Of a DNA stretch of 64,000 nucleotides, positions 11,670 to 25,050 are shown in pieces. The stretch is from Dillenia suffruticosa. Lineage: Eukaryota; Streptophyta; Magnoliopsida; Dilleniales; Dilleniaceae. Within the stretch, counting starts at the first letter, position 1; each line of letters begins with the position of its first letter. The stretch lies in the NCBI GenBank assembly GCA_033439265.1, contig JAVTVX010000016.1, forward strand, positions 3,108,501 through 3,172,500, given 5' to 3'. Both the position numbers and the translations under genes were made by a program. Under the pieces are notes generated by a model. It had not been told where the DNA came from, made no database searches, and saw nothing but the letters and a program-made list of their open reading frames with translations.

Positions 11670-11741
11670 CGCCGATGCCGGGGATCGAACCCGGGTCGCC
11701 TGCGTGACAGGCAGGAATACTCACCACTATACTACAACGAC
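11670..11741 (-). tRNA. tRNA-Asp(GTC): tRNA-Asp(GTC), acceptor mismatch
   Basis: Only A68T, giving a U5:U68 mismatch in the acceptor helix. Confidence 0.87.
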
Positions 11742-12623
11742 TTGATTGACAGAAAGCATACATTACATTACCGCAAAAGTGATCGAAATAGGATCAAAAT
11801 CAAAAATATATTTTCAAATATTGCTAGTACAAATTACTTACTATTTAAGAAGAATTCATATTAAGCAGATCATAATATCGTATTTTAGCCATTAAAACTT
11901 AGTTGGTTTGTTGGATTCTTCTTATATTATAATACTAATAAATGAACCGCACTACATTACCAAAAATATATAGAAGTACAGTTTGGGTGCATATAAATAT
12001 TTGATCATAAAATTTTGATGGAGTCAATTTGAGTGATATCATGATGCTGATGATGATGTTGTTATTGGTAATACTACAATTATCCAACACCTATTCAAAA
12101 AATGTTTCATTGGAAATCAAGCTTCACGCTTTGGCATGGACACGCACCAATTCCAGTTAGGCAGTGTGAGATTATGACAAAGTACGATAAATACTCATAT
12201 TAATCAAGACAAAGGGATATGAGAAAACTTGGATGCTGATTTTAAATCAAGATATGAATTATCTAGACATGAAACAGATAGTACGATAAAAGAATGATTG
12301 GTCCACTCATGACTGTTTGTGTTTGGAAGCGTCATTGCATTTACAGTAAAAAAGAACGTGGTTGAATTGCGGCTAAGAAGGTTTACTAAAAAATCACGGT
12401 TCAATCGTACCAGCCGGTGGCCTAATTATTTAGAACGGTTGAATCATGTTAACTAGTGGTCCAATTACTTAGACGATGTTTTATTCAAACTGATCTGTTT
12501 TTCCTTCAGATAACGGTCCAACCACGGTCCAACTGCGGCACTATGTAGTTCTGATAACACTGTATTCATTATTTGCGACTTAATAATTCATAAATAATTT
12601 TTCACGCAAAATACCTGTGTGTG

Positions 12624-12695
12624 CGCCGTTGCCGGGGATCGAACCCGGGTCGCCTGCGTGACAGGCAGGAATACTCACCACTATACTACAACGAC
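12624..12695 (-). tRNA. tRNA-Asp(GTC): tRNA-Asp(GTC)
   Basis: Identical to the consensus copy. Confidence 0.95.
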
Positions 12696-13578
12696 TTGAT
12701 TGACAGAAAGCATACATTACATTGCCGCAAAAGTGACAGAAATAGGATCAAAATCAAAAATATATTTCCAAATATTGCTAGTACAAATTACTTACTATTT
12801 AAGAAGAATTCATATAAAGCAAATCATTATATCATATTTTAGCAATTAAAACTGAGTTGGTTTGTTGGATTCTTCTTATATTATAATACTAATAAATGAA
12901 CCGCACTACATTACCAAAAATATATAGAAGAACAGTTTGGTGCATATAAATATTTGATCATAAAATTTTGATGGAGTCAATTTGAGTAATATCATGATGC
13001 GGATGATGATGTTGTTACTGGTAATACTACAATTATCCAACACCAATTCAAAAAAAGTTTCATTAGAATTCAAGCTTCACATTTTGGCATGGACACGCAC
13101 CAATTCCAGTTAGGCAGTGTGAGATTATGACAAAGTACGATAAATACTCATATTAATCAAGAGAAAGGGATATTTGAGAAAACTTGAATACTGATTATAA
13201 ATCAAGATATGAATTATCTAGACATGAAACAGATAGTACGATAAAGGAATGATTGGTCCACTCATGACTGTTTGTGTTTGGAAGCGTCACTGCATTTACC
13301 GTAAAAAAGAACGTGGTTGAGTTGCGGCTAAGAAGGTTTACTAAAAAATCACGGTTCAATCGTAGCAACCGGTGGTCCAATTATTTAGAACGGTTGAAAC
13401 ATGTTAACTAGTGGTCCAATTACTTAGACGATGTTTTATTCAAACTGATCTGTTTTTCCTTCAGATAACGGTCCAACCACGGTCCAACTGCAGCACTATA
13501 TAGTTATGATAACACTGTATTCATTCTTTGTGACTTAATAATTCATAAATACTTTTTCACACAAAATACCTGTGTGTG

Positions 13579-13650
13579 TGCCGTTGCCGGGGATCGAACC
13601 CGGGTCGCCTGCGTGACAGGCAGGAATACTCACCACTATACTACAACGAC
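13579..13650 (-). tRNA. tRNA-Asp(GTC): tRNA-Asp(GTC) with A73
   Basis: The only change is discriminator G73A. G73 is a recognition base for aspartyl-tRNA synthetase, so charging may be reduced. Confidence 0.88.
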
Positions 13651-14534
13651 TTGATTGACAGAAAGCATACATTACATTACCGCAAAAGTGATAGAAATAG
13701 GATCAAAATAAAAAATATATTTCCAAATATTGCTAGTACAAATTACTTACTATTTAAGAAGAATTCATATAAAGCAGATCATAATATCATATTTTAGCCA
13801 TTAAAACTTAGTTGGTTTGTTGGATTCTTCTTATATTATAATACTTATAAATGAACCGCATTCCATTACCAAAAGTATATAGAAGTACAGTTTGGGTGCA
13901 TATAAATATTTGATCATAAAATTTTGGTGGAGTCAATTTGAGTGATATCATGATGTTGATGATGATGTTGTTATTGGTAATACTACAATTATCCAACACC
14001 AATTCAAAAAATGTTTCATTGGAATTCAAGCTTCACGCTTTGGCATGGACACGCACCAATTCCAGTTAGGCAGTGTGAGATTATGACAAAGTACGATAAA
14101 AACACATATTAATCAAGAGAAAGGGATATATGAGAAAACTTGAATATTGATTATAAATCAAGATATGAATTATCTAGACATGAAACATATAGTACGATAA
14201 AAGAATGATTGCTCCACTCATGACTGTTTGTGTTTGGAAGCGTCATTGCATTTCCAGTAAAAAAGAACGTGGTTGAATTGTAGCTAAGAAGGTTTACTAA
14301 AAAATCACGGTTCAATCGTACCAACCGGTGGTCTAATTATTTAGAACGGTTGAATCATGTTAACTAGTGGTCCAATTACTTAGACGATGTTTTATTCAAA
14401 CTGATCTGTTTTTCCTTCAGATAACGGTCCAACCACGGTCCAACTGCGGCACTATATAGTTCTGATAACATTGTATTCATTATTTGCGACTTAATAATTC
14501 ATAAATACTTTTTCACGCAAAATACCTGTGTGTG

Positions 14535-14606
14535 CGCCGTTGCCGGGGATCGAACCCGGGTCGCCTGCGTGACAGGCAGGAATACTCACCACTATACTAC
14601 AACGAC
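14535..14606 (-). tRNA. tRNA-Asp(GTC): tRNA-Asp(GTC)
   Basis: Identical to the consensus copy. Confidence 0.95.
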
Positions 14607-15490
14607 TTGATTGACAGAAAGCATACATTACATTGCCGCAAAAGTGATAGAAATAGGATCAAAATGAAAAATATATTTCCAAATATTGCTAGTACAAATT
14701 ACTTACTATTTAAGAAGAATTCATATAAAGCAGATCATAATATCATATTTTAGCAATTAAAACTGAGTTGGTTTGTTGGATTCTTCTTATATTATAATAC
14801 TAAAAAATGAACCGCACTACATTACCAAAAATATATAGAAGTACAGTTTGGGTGCATATAAATATTTGATCATAAAATTTTGATGGAGTCAATTTGAGTG
14901 ATATTATGATGCGGATGATGATGTTGTTATTGGTAATACTACAATTATCCAACACCAATTCAAAAAATGTATCATTGGAATTCAAGCTTCACGCTTTGGC
15001 CTGGACACGCACCAATTACAGTTAGGCAGTGTGAGATTATGACAAAGTACGATAAATACTCATATTAATCAAGAGAAAGGGATATTTGAGAAAACTTGAA
15101 TACTGATTATAAATCAAGATATGAATTATCTAGACATGAAACAGATAGTACGATAAAGGAATGATTGGTCCACTCTTGACTCTATGTGTTTGGAAGCGTC
15201 ACTGCATTTACAGTAAAAAAGAACGTGGTTGAGTTGCGGCTAAGAAGGTTTACTAAAAAATCACGGTTCAATCGAACCAACCGGTGGTCCAATTATTTAG
15301 AACGGTTGAATCATGTTAACTAGTGGTCCAATTACTTAGACGATATTTTATTCAAACTGATCTGTTTTTCCTTCAGAAAACGGTCCAACCACGGTCCAAC
15401 TGCAGCACTATATAGTTCTGATAACACTGTATTCATTCTTTGCGACTTAATAATTCATAAATACTTTTTCACACAAAATACCTGTGTGTG

Positions 15491-15562
15491 CGCCGTTGCC
15501 GGGGATCGAACCCGGGTCGCCTGCGTGACAGGCAGGAATACTCACCACTATACTACAACGAC
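15491..15562 (-). tRNA. tRNA-Asp(GTC): tRNA-Asp(GTC)
   Basis: Identical to the consensus copy. It is the first of three genes separated by 929-bp units. Confidence 0.95.
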
Positions 15563-16419
15563 TTGATTGACAGAAAGCATACATTACATTACCGCAAAAG
15601 TGATAGAAATAGGATCAAAATCAAAATTATATTTCCAAATATTGCTAGTACAAATTACTTACTATTTAAGAAGAATTCATATAAAGCAGATCATAATATC
15701 ATATTTTAGCAATTAAAACTGAGTTGGTTTGTTAGATTCTTCTTATATTATAATACTAATAAATGAACCGCACTACATTACCAAAAATATATAGAAGTAC
15801 AGTTTGGGTGCATATAAATATTTGATCATAAAATTTTGATGGAGTCAATTTGAGTGATATCATGATGCGGATGATGATGTTGTTATTGGTAATACTACAA
15901 TTATCCAACACCAATTCAAAAAATGTTTCATTGGAATTCAAGCTTCACGCTTTGGCATGGACACGCACCAATTCCAGTTAGGCAATGTGAGATTATGACA
16001 AAGTACGATAAAAACTCATGTTAATCAAGAGAAAGGGATATATGAGAAAACTTGAATATTGATTATAAATCAAGATATGAATTATCTAGACATGAAACAT
16101 ATAGTACGATAAAAGAATGATTGCTCCACTCATGACTGTTTGTGTTTGGAAGCGTCATTGTATTTACAGTAAAAAAGAACGTGGTTGAATTGCGGCTAAG
16201 AAGGATTACTAAAAAATCACGGTTCAATCGTACCAACCGGTGGTCCAATTATTTAGAACGGTTGAATCATGTTACTTAGACGATGTTTTATTCAAACTGA
16301 TCTGTTTTTCCTTTAGATAACGGTCCAACTGTAGCACTATATAGTTCTGATAACACTGTATTCATTCTTTGCGACTTAATAATTCATAAATACTTTTTCA
16401 CACAAAATACCTGTGTGTG

Positions 16420-16491
16420 CGCCGTTGCCGGGGATCGAACCCGGGTCGCCTGCGTGACAGGCAGGAATACTCACCACTATACTACAACGAC
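16420..16491 (-). tRNA. tRNA-Asp(GTC): tRNA-Asp(GTC)
   Basis: Identical to the consensus copy; 929 bp from both neighbours. Confidence 0.95.
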
Positions 16492-17348
16492 TTGATTGAC
16501 AGAAAGCATACATTACATTACCGTAAAAGTGATAGAAATAGGATCAAAATCAAAATTATATTTCCAAATATTGCTAGTACAAATTACTTACTATTTAAGA
16601 AGAATTCATATAAAGCAGATCATAATATCATATTTTAGCAATTAAAACTGAGTTGGTTTGTTAGATTCTTCTTATATTATAATACTAATAAATGAACCGC
16701 ACTACATTACCAAAAATATATAGAAGTACAGTTTGGGTGCATATAAATATTTGATCATAAAATTTTGATGGAGTCAATTTGAGTGATATCATGATGCGGA
16801 TGATGATGTTGTTATTGGTAATACTACAATTATCCAACACCAATTCAAAAAATGTTTCATTGGAATTCAAGCTTCACGCTTTGGCATGGACACGCACCAA
16901 TTCCAGTTAGGCAATGTGAGATTATGACAAAGTACGATAAAAACTCATGTTTATCAAGAGAAAGGGATATATGAGAAAACTTGAATATTGATTATAAATC
17001 ATGATATGAATTATCTAGACATGAAACATATAGTACGATAAAAGAATGATTGCTCCACTCATGACTGTTTGTGTTTGGAAGCGTCATTGTATTTACAGTA
17101 AAAAAGAACGTGGTTGAATTGCGGCTAAGAAGGATTACTAAAAAATCACGGTTCAATCGTACCAACCGGTGGTCCAATTATTTAGAACGGTTGAATCATG
17201 TTACTTAGACGATGTTTTATTCAAACTGATCTGTTTTTCCTTTAGATAACGGTCCAACTGCAGCACTATATAGTTCTGATAACAGTGTATTCATTCTTTG
17301 CGACTTAATAATTCATAAATACTTTTTCACACAAAATACCTGTGTGTG

Positions 17349-17420
17349 CGCCGTTGCCGGGGATCGAACCCGGGTCGCCTGCGTGACAGGCAGGAATACT
17401 CAACACTATACTACAACGAC
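17349..17420 (-). tRNA. tRNA-Asp(GTC): tRNA-Asp(GTC), G19 lost
   Basis: Single change G19T. G19 pairs with C56 to hold the D and T loops together and is also part of the A box, so both folding and transcription may suffer. Confidence 0.82.
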
Positions 17421-18304
17421 TAGATTGACAGAAAGCATACATTACATTACCGCAAAAGTGATAGAAATAGGATCAAAATCAAAATTATATTTCCAAATAT
17501 TGCTAGTACAAATTACTTACTATTTAAGAAGAATTCATATAAAGCAGATCATAATATCATATTTTAGCAATTAAAACTGAGTTGGTTTGTTAGATTCTTC
17601 TTATATTATAATACTAATAAATGAACCGCACTACATTACCAAAAATATATAGAAGTACAATTTGGGTGCATATAAATATTTGATCATAAAATTTTGATGG
17701 AGTCAATTTGAGTGATATCATGATGCGGATGATGATGTTGTTATTGGTAATACTACAATTTTCCAACACCAATTCAAAAAATGTTTCATTGGAATTAAAG
17801 CTTCACGCTTTGGCCTGGACACGCACCAATTCCAGTTAGGCAGTGTGAGATTATGACAAAGTACGATAAATACTCATATTAATCAAGAGAAAGGGATATT
17901 TGAGAAAACTTGAATACTGATTATAAATCAAGATATGAATTATCTAGACATGAAACAGATAGTATGATAAAGGAATGATTGGTCCACTCATGACTCTATG
18001 TGTTTGGAAGCGTCACTGCATTTACAATAAAAAAGAACGTGGTTGAATTGCGGGTAAGAAGGTTTACTAAAAAATCACGGTTCAATCGTACCAATCGGTG
18101 GTCCAATTATTTAGAACGGTTGAATCATGTTAACTAGTGGTCCAATTACTTAGACGATGTTTTATTCAAACTGATCTGTTTTTCCTTCAGACAACGGTCC
18201 AACCACGGTCCAACTGCGGCACTATAAAGTTCTCATAACACTGTATTCATTATTTGCGACTTAATAATTCATAAATACTTTTTCACACAAAATACCTGTG
18301 TGTG

Positions 18305-18376
18305 CGCCGTTGCCGGGGATTGAACCCGGGGCGCCTGCGTGACCGGCAGGAATACTCACCATTATACTACAACGAC
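18305..18376 (-). pseudogene. tRNA-Asp pseudogene, U33 lost
   Basis: Four changes: G15A, T33G, A46C and G57A. U33 forms the anticodon-loop turn and is nearly universal; G15 forms the Levitt pair with C48. The GTC triplet is still present. Likely nonfunctional although the stems pair. Confidence 0.72.
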
Positions 18377-19259
18377 TTGATTGACAGAAAACATACATTA
18401 CATTACCGCAAAAGTGATAGAAATAGGATCAAAATCAAAAATATATTTCCAAATATAGCTAGTACAAATTACTTACTATTTAAGAAGAATTCATATAAAG
18501 CAGATCATAATATCATATTTTAGCCATTAAAACTGAGTTGGTTAGTTGGATTTTTCTTATATTATAATACTAATAAATGAACCGCACTACATTACCAAAA
18601 ATATATAGAAGTACAGTTTGGGTGCATATAAATATTTGATCCTAAAATTTTGTGGAGTCAATTTGAATGATATCATGATGCGGATGATGATGTTGTTATT
18701 GGTAATACTACAATTATCCAACACCAATTCAAAAAATGTTTCATTGGAATTCATGCTTCACACTTTGGCATGGACACGCACCAATTCCAGTTAGGCAGTG
18801 TGAGATTATGACAAAGTACGATAAATACTCATATTAATCAAGAGAAAGGGATATTTGAGAAAACTTGAATACTGATTATAAATCAAGATATGAATTATCT
18901 AGACACGAAACAGATAGTACGATAAAGGAATGATTGGTCCACTCATGACTCTATGTGTTTGGAAGCGTCACTGCATTTACCGTAAAAAAGAACGTGGTTG
19001 AGTTGCGGCTAAGAAGGTTTACTAAAAAATCACGGTTCAATCGTACCAACCGGTGGTCCAATTATTTAGAACGGTTGAACCATGTTAACTAGTGGTCCAA
19101 TTACTTAGACGATGTTTTATTCAAACTGATCTGTTTTTCCTTCAGATAACGGTCCAACCACGGTCCAACTGCAGCACTATATAGTTCTGATAACATTGTA
19201 TTCATTATTTGCGACTTAATAATTCATAAATACTTTTTCACACAAAATACCTGTGTGTG

Positions 19260-19331
19260 CGCCGTTGCCGGGGATCGAACCCGGGTCGCCTGCGTGACAG
19301 GCAGGAATACTCACCACTATACTACAACGAC
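19260..19331 (-). tRNA. tRNA-Asp(GTC): tRNA-Asp(GTC)
   Basis: Identical to the consensus copy. Confidence 0.95.
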
Positions 19332-20214
19332 TTGATTGACAGAAAGCATACATTACACTGCCGCAAAAGTGATAGAAATAGGATCAAAATCAAAAATATA
19401 TTTCCAAATATTGCTAGTACAAATTACTTACTATTTAAGAAGAATTCATATAAAGCAGATCATAATATCATATTTTAGCCATTAAAACTTAGTTGGTTTG
19501 TTGGATTCTTCTTATATTATAATACTAATAAATGAACCGCACTACATTACCAAAATTATATAGAAGTACAGTTTGGGTGCATATAAATATTTGATCATAA
19601 AATTTTGATGGAGTCAATTTGAGTGATATCATGATGCGGATGATGATGTTGTTATTGGTAATACTACAATTATCCAACACCAATTCAAAAAATGTTTCAT
19701 TGGAAATCGAGCTTCACGTTTGGCATGGACACGCACCAATTCCAATTAGGCAGTGTGAGATTATGACAAAGTACGATAAAAACAGATATTTATCAAGAGA
19801 AAGGGATATATGAGAAAACTTGAATATTGATTATAAATCAAGATATGAATTATCTAGACATGAAACAGATAGTACGATAAAAGAATGATTGCTCCACTCA
19901 TGACTGTTTGTGTTTGGAAGCGTCATTGCATTTACAGTAAAAAAGAACGTGGTTGAATTGAGGCTAAGAAGGTTTACTAAAAAATCACGGTTCAATCGTA
20001 CCAACCGGTGGTCCAATTATTTAGAACGGTTGAATCATGTTAACTAGTGGTCCAATTACTTAGACGATGTTTTATTCAAACTGATCTTTTTTTCCTTCAG
20101 ATAACGGTCCAACCACGGTCCAACTGCGGCCCTTTATAGTTCTGATAACATTGTATTCATTATTTGTGACTTCATAATTCATAAATACTTTTTCACACAA
20201 AATACCTGTGTGTG

Positions 20215-20286
20215 CGCCGTTGCCGGGGATCATACCCGGGTCGCCTGCGTGAGAGGCAGGAATACTCATCACTATACTACAACGAC
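20215..20286 (-). pseudogene. tRNA-Asp-derived pseudogene with CTC (Glu) anticodon
   Basis: G34C changes the anticodon to CTC (plus-strand 20251-20253), which would read the glutamate codon GAG. G19A, T55A and C56T also destroy the G19:C56 contact and the B-box core. All stems still pair and G73 remains. B-box damage suggests poor transcription, so I read it as a decaying copy and not a new tRNA-Glu. Confidence 0.75.
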
Positions 20287-21170
20287 TAGATTGACAGAAA
20301 GCATACGTTACATTGCCGCAAAAGAGATAGAAATAGGGTCAAAATCAAAAATATATTTCCAAATATTGCTAGTACAAATTACTTACTATTTAAGAAGAAT
20401 ACATATAAAGCAGATCATAATATCATATTTTAGCAATTAAAACTGAGTTGGTTTGTTGGATTCTTCTTATATTATAATACTAATAAATGAACCGCACTAC
20501 ATTACCAAAAATATATAGAAGTACAGTTTGGGGGCATATAAATATTTGATCATAAAATTTTGATGGAGTCAATTTGAGTGATATCATGATGCGGATGATG
20601 ATGTTGTTATTGGTAATACTACAATTATCCAACACCAATTCAAAAAATGTTTCATTGGAAATCGAGCTTCACGCTTTGGCATGGACACGCACCAATTCCA
20701 GTTAGGCAGTGTGAGATTATGACAAAGTACGATAAAAACAGATATTTATCAAGAGAAAGGGATATACGAGAAAACTTGAATATTGATTATAAATCAAGAT
20801 ATGAATTATCTAGACATGAAACAGATAGTACGATAAAAGAATGATTGCTCCACTCATGACTGTTTGTGTTTGGAAGCGTCATTGCATTTACAGTAAAAAA
20901 GAACGTGGTTGAATTGCGGCTAAGAAGGTTTACTAAAAAATCACGGTTCAATCGTACCAACCGGTGGTCCAATTATTTAGAACGGTTGAATCATGTTAAC
21001 TAGTGGTCCAATTACTTAGACGATGTTTTATTCAAACTGATCTGTTTTTCCTTCAGATAATGGTCCAACCACGGTCCAACTACGGCCCTATATAGTTCTG
21101 ATAACATTGTATTCATTATTTGCGACTTAATAATTCCTAAATACTTTTTCACACAAAATACCTGTGTGTG

Positions 21171-21242
21171 CGCCGTTGCCGGGGATCGAACCCGGGTCGC
21201 CTGCGTGACAGGCAGGAATACTCACCACTATACTACAACGAC
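21171..21242 (-). tRNA. tRNA-Asp(GTC): tRNA-Asp(GTC)
   Basis: Identical to the consensus copy. Confidence 0.95.
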
Positions 21243-22127
21243 TTGATTGACAAAAAGCATACATTACATTGCCGCAAAAGTGATAGAAATAGGATCAAAA
21301 TCAAAAATATATTTCCAAATATTGCTAGTACAAATTACTTACTATTTAAGAAGAATTCATATAAAGCAGATCATAATATCATATTTTAGCAATTAAAACT
21401 GAGTTGGTTTGTTGGATTCTTCTTATATTATAATACTAATAAATGAGCCGCACTACATTACCAAAAATATAAAGAAGTACAGTTTGGGTACATATAAATA
21501 TTTGATCATAAAATTTTGATGGAGTCAATTTGAGTGATATCATGATGCTGATGATGATGTTGTTATTGGTAATACTACAATTATCCAACACCAATTCGAA
21601 AAATGTTTCATTGGAATTCAAGCTTCACGCTTTGGCATGGACACGCACCAATTCCAGTTAGGCAGTGTGAGATTATGACAAAATACGATAAATACTCATA
21701 TTAATCAAGAGAAAGGGATATTTGAGAAAACTTGAATACTGATTATAAATCAAGATATGAATTATCTTGACATGAAACAGATAGTACGATAAAGGAATGA
21801 TGGGTCCACTCATGACTCTATGTGTTTGGAAGCGTCACTGCATTTACAGTAAAAAAGAACGTGGTTGAGTTGCGGCTAAGAAGGTTTACTAAAAAATCAC
21901 GGTTCAATCGTACCAACCGGTGGTCCAATTATTTAGAACGGTTGAATCATGTTAACTAGTGGTCCAATTACTTAGACGATGTTTTAATCAAACTGATCTC
22001 TTTTTCCTTTCAGATAACGGTCCAACCACGGTCCAACTACAGCACTATATAGTTCTGATAACACTGTATTCATTCTTTACGACTTAATAATTCATAAATA
22101 CTTTTTCACACAAAATACCTCTGTGTG

Positions 22128-22199
22128 CGCCGTTACCGGGGATCGAACCCGGGTCGCCTGCGTGACAGGCAGGAATACTCATCACTATACTACAACGAC
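22128..22199 (-). tRNA. tRNA-Asp(GTC): tRNA-Asp(GTC), G19 lost
   Basis: G19A (loss of the G19:C56 contact) and C66T (G7:U66 wobble). G19A is shared with the copy at 28769, its partner in a block duplication. Confidence 0.8.
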
Positions 22200-23083
22200 T
22201 TGATTGACAGAAAGCATACATTACATTACCGCAAAAGTGATAGAAATAGGATCAAAATCAAAAATATATTTCCAAATATAGCTAGTACAAATTACTTACT
22301 ATTTAAGAAGAATTCATATAAAGCAGATCATAATATCATATTTTAGCCATTAAAACTGAGTTGGTTAGTTGGATTCTTCTTATATTATAATACTAATAAA
22401 TGAACCGCACTACATTACCAAAAATATATAGAAGTACAGTTTGGGTGCATATAAATATTTGATAATAAAATTTTGACGGAGTCAATTTGAGTGATATCAT
22501 GATGCGGATGATGATGTTGTTATTGGTAATACTACAATTATCCAACACCAATTCAAAAAATGTTTCATTGGAATTCAAGCTTCACGCTTTGGCATGGACA
22601 CGCACCAATTCCAGTTAGGCAGTGTGAGATTATGACAAAGTACGATAAATACTCATATTAATCAAGAGAAAGGGATATTTGAGAAAACTTGAATACTGAT
22701 TATAAATCAAGATATGAATTATCTAGACATGAAACAGATAGTACGATAAAGGAATGATTGGTCCACTCATGACTCTATGTGTTTGGAAGCATCACTGCAT
22801 TTACAATAAAAAAGAACGTGGTTGAATTGCGGGTAAGAAGGTTTACTAAAAAATCACGGTTCAATCATACCAATCGGTGGTCCAATTATTTTGAACGGTT
22901 GAATCATGTTAACTAGTGGTCCAATTACTTAGACGATGTTTTATTCAAACTGATCTGTTTTTCCTTCAGACAACGGTCCCACCACGGTCCAACTGCGGCA
23001 CTATAAAGTTCTCATAACACTGTATTCATTATTTGCAACTTAATAATTCAAAAATACTTTTTCACACAAAATACCTGTGTGTG

Positions 23084-23154
23084 CGCCGTTGCCGGGATCG
23101 AACCCGGGTCGCCTGCGTGACAGGCAGGAATACTCACCACTATACTACAACGAC
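23084..23154 (-). tRNA. tRNA-Asp(GTC): tRNA-Asp(GTC), 71 nt, T-arm deletion
   Basis: One C of the run at positions 60-63 is missing, so the T loop or T stem is one base short and the B box is shifted. Everything else is consensus. Confidence 0.75.
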
Positions 23155-24022
23155 TTGATTGACAGAAAGCATACATTACATTGCCGCAAAAGTGATAGAA
23201 ATAGGATCAAAATAAAAAATATATTTCCAAATATTGCTAGTACAAATTACTTACTATTTAAGAAGAATTCATATAAAGCAGATCATAATATCATATTTTA
23301 GCAATTAAAACTGAGTTGTTTTGTTGGATTCTTCTTATATTATAATACTAATAAATGAACCGCACTACATTACCAAAAATATATAGAAGTACAGTTTGGG
23401 TGCATATAAATATTTGATCATAAAATTTTGATGGAGTCAATTTAAGTGATATCATGATGCGGATGATGATGTTGTTATTGGTAATACTACAATTATCCAA
23501 CACCAATTCAAAAAATGTTTCATTGGAAATCGAGCTTCACGCTTTGGCATGGACACGCACCAATTCCAGTTAGGCAGTGTGAGATTATGACAAAGTACGA
23601 TAAATACTCATATTAATCAAGAGAAAGGGATATTTGAGAAAACTTGAATACTGATTATAAATCAAGATATGAATTATCTAGACATGAAACAGATAGTACG
23701 ATAAAGGAATGATGGGTCCACTCATGACTCTATGTGTTTGGAAGCGTCACTGCATTTACAGTAAAAAAGAACGTGGTTGAGTTGCGGCTAAGAAGGTTTA
23801 CAAAAAAATCACGGTTCAATCGTACCAACCGGTGGTCCAATTATTTAGAACGGTTGAATCATGTAACTTAGATGATGTTTTATTCAAACTGATCTGTTTT
23901 TCCTTTAGATAACGGTCCAACCACGGTCCAACTGCGGCACTATATAGTTCTGATAACACTGTATTCATTATTTGCGACTTAATAATTCATAAATACTTTT
24001 TCACGCAAAATACCTGTGTGTG

Positions 24023-24094
24023 CGCCGTTGCCGGGGATCGAACCCGGGTCGCCTGCGTGACAGGCAGGAATACTCACCACTATACTACAACGAC
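24023..24094 (-). tRNA. tRNA-Asp(GTC): tRNA-Asp(GTC)
   Basis: Identical to the consensus copy. Confidence 0.95.
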
Positions 24095-24978
24095 TTGATT
24101 GACAGAAAGCATACATTACATTGCCGCAAAAGTGATAGAAATAGGATCAAAATCAAAAATATATTTCCAAATATTGCTAGTACAAATTACTTACTATTTA
24201 AGAAGAATTCATATAAAGCAGATCATAATATCATATTTTAGCAATTAAAACTGAGTTGGTTTGTTGGATTCTTCTTATATTATAATACTAATAAATGAAC
24301 CGCACTACATTACCAAAAATATATAGAAGTACAGTTTGGGTGCATATAAATATTTGATAATAAAATTTTGATGGAGTCAATTTGAGTGATATCATGATGC
24401 GGATGATGATGTTGTTATTGGTAATACTACAATTATCCAACACCAATTCAAAAAATGTTTCATTGGAATTCAAGCTTCACGCTTTGGCATGGACACGCAC
24501 CAATTCCAGTTTGGCAGTGTGAGATTATGACAAAGTACGATAAATACTCATATTAATCAAGAGAAAGGGATATTTGAGAAAACTTGAATACTGATTATAA
24601 ATCAAGATATGAATTATCTAGACATGAAAAAGATAGTACGATAAAGGAATGATTGGTCCACTCATGACTCTATGTGTTTGGAAGTATCACTGCATTTACA
24701 ATAAAAAAGAACGTGGTTGAATTGCGGGTAAGAAGGTTTACTAAAAAATCATGGTTCAATCATACCAATCGGTGGTCCAATTATTTAGAACGGTTGAGTC
24801 ATGTTAACTAGTGGTCCAATTACATAGACGATGTTTTATTCAAACTGATCTGTTTTTCCTTCAGACAACGGTCCAACCACGGTCCAACTGCGGCACTATA
24901 AAGTTCTCCTAACACTGTATTCATTATTTGCGACTTAATAATTCATAAATACTTTTTCACACAAAATACCTGTGTGTG

Positions 24979-25050
24979 CGCTTTTGCCGGGGATCGAACC
25001 CGGGTCGCCTGCGTGACAGGCAGGAATACTCACCACTATACTACAACGAC
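24979..25050 (-). tRNA. tRNA-Asp(GTC): tRNA-Asp(GTC), acceptor double mismatch
   Basis: C69A and G70A give two adjacent mismatches (C3:A70, G4:A69) in the acceptor helix. The same double change is at 31621. Confidence 0.78.

Noticed and set aside
20215-20286. A new functional tRNA-Glu(CTC)
   Set aside because: Only the triplet matches; T-loop, B-box and G19 changes and the Asp body argue for a decayed Asp copy.
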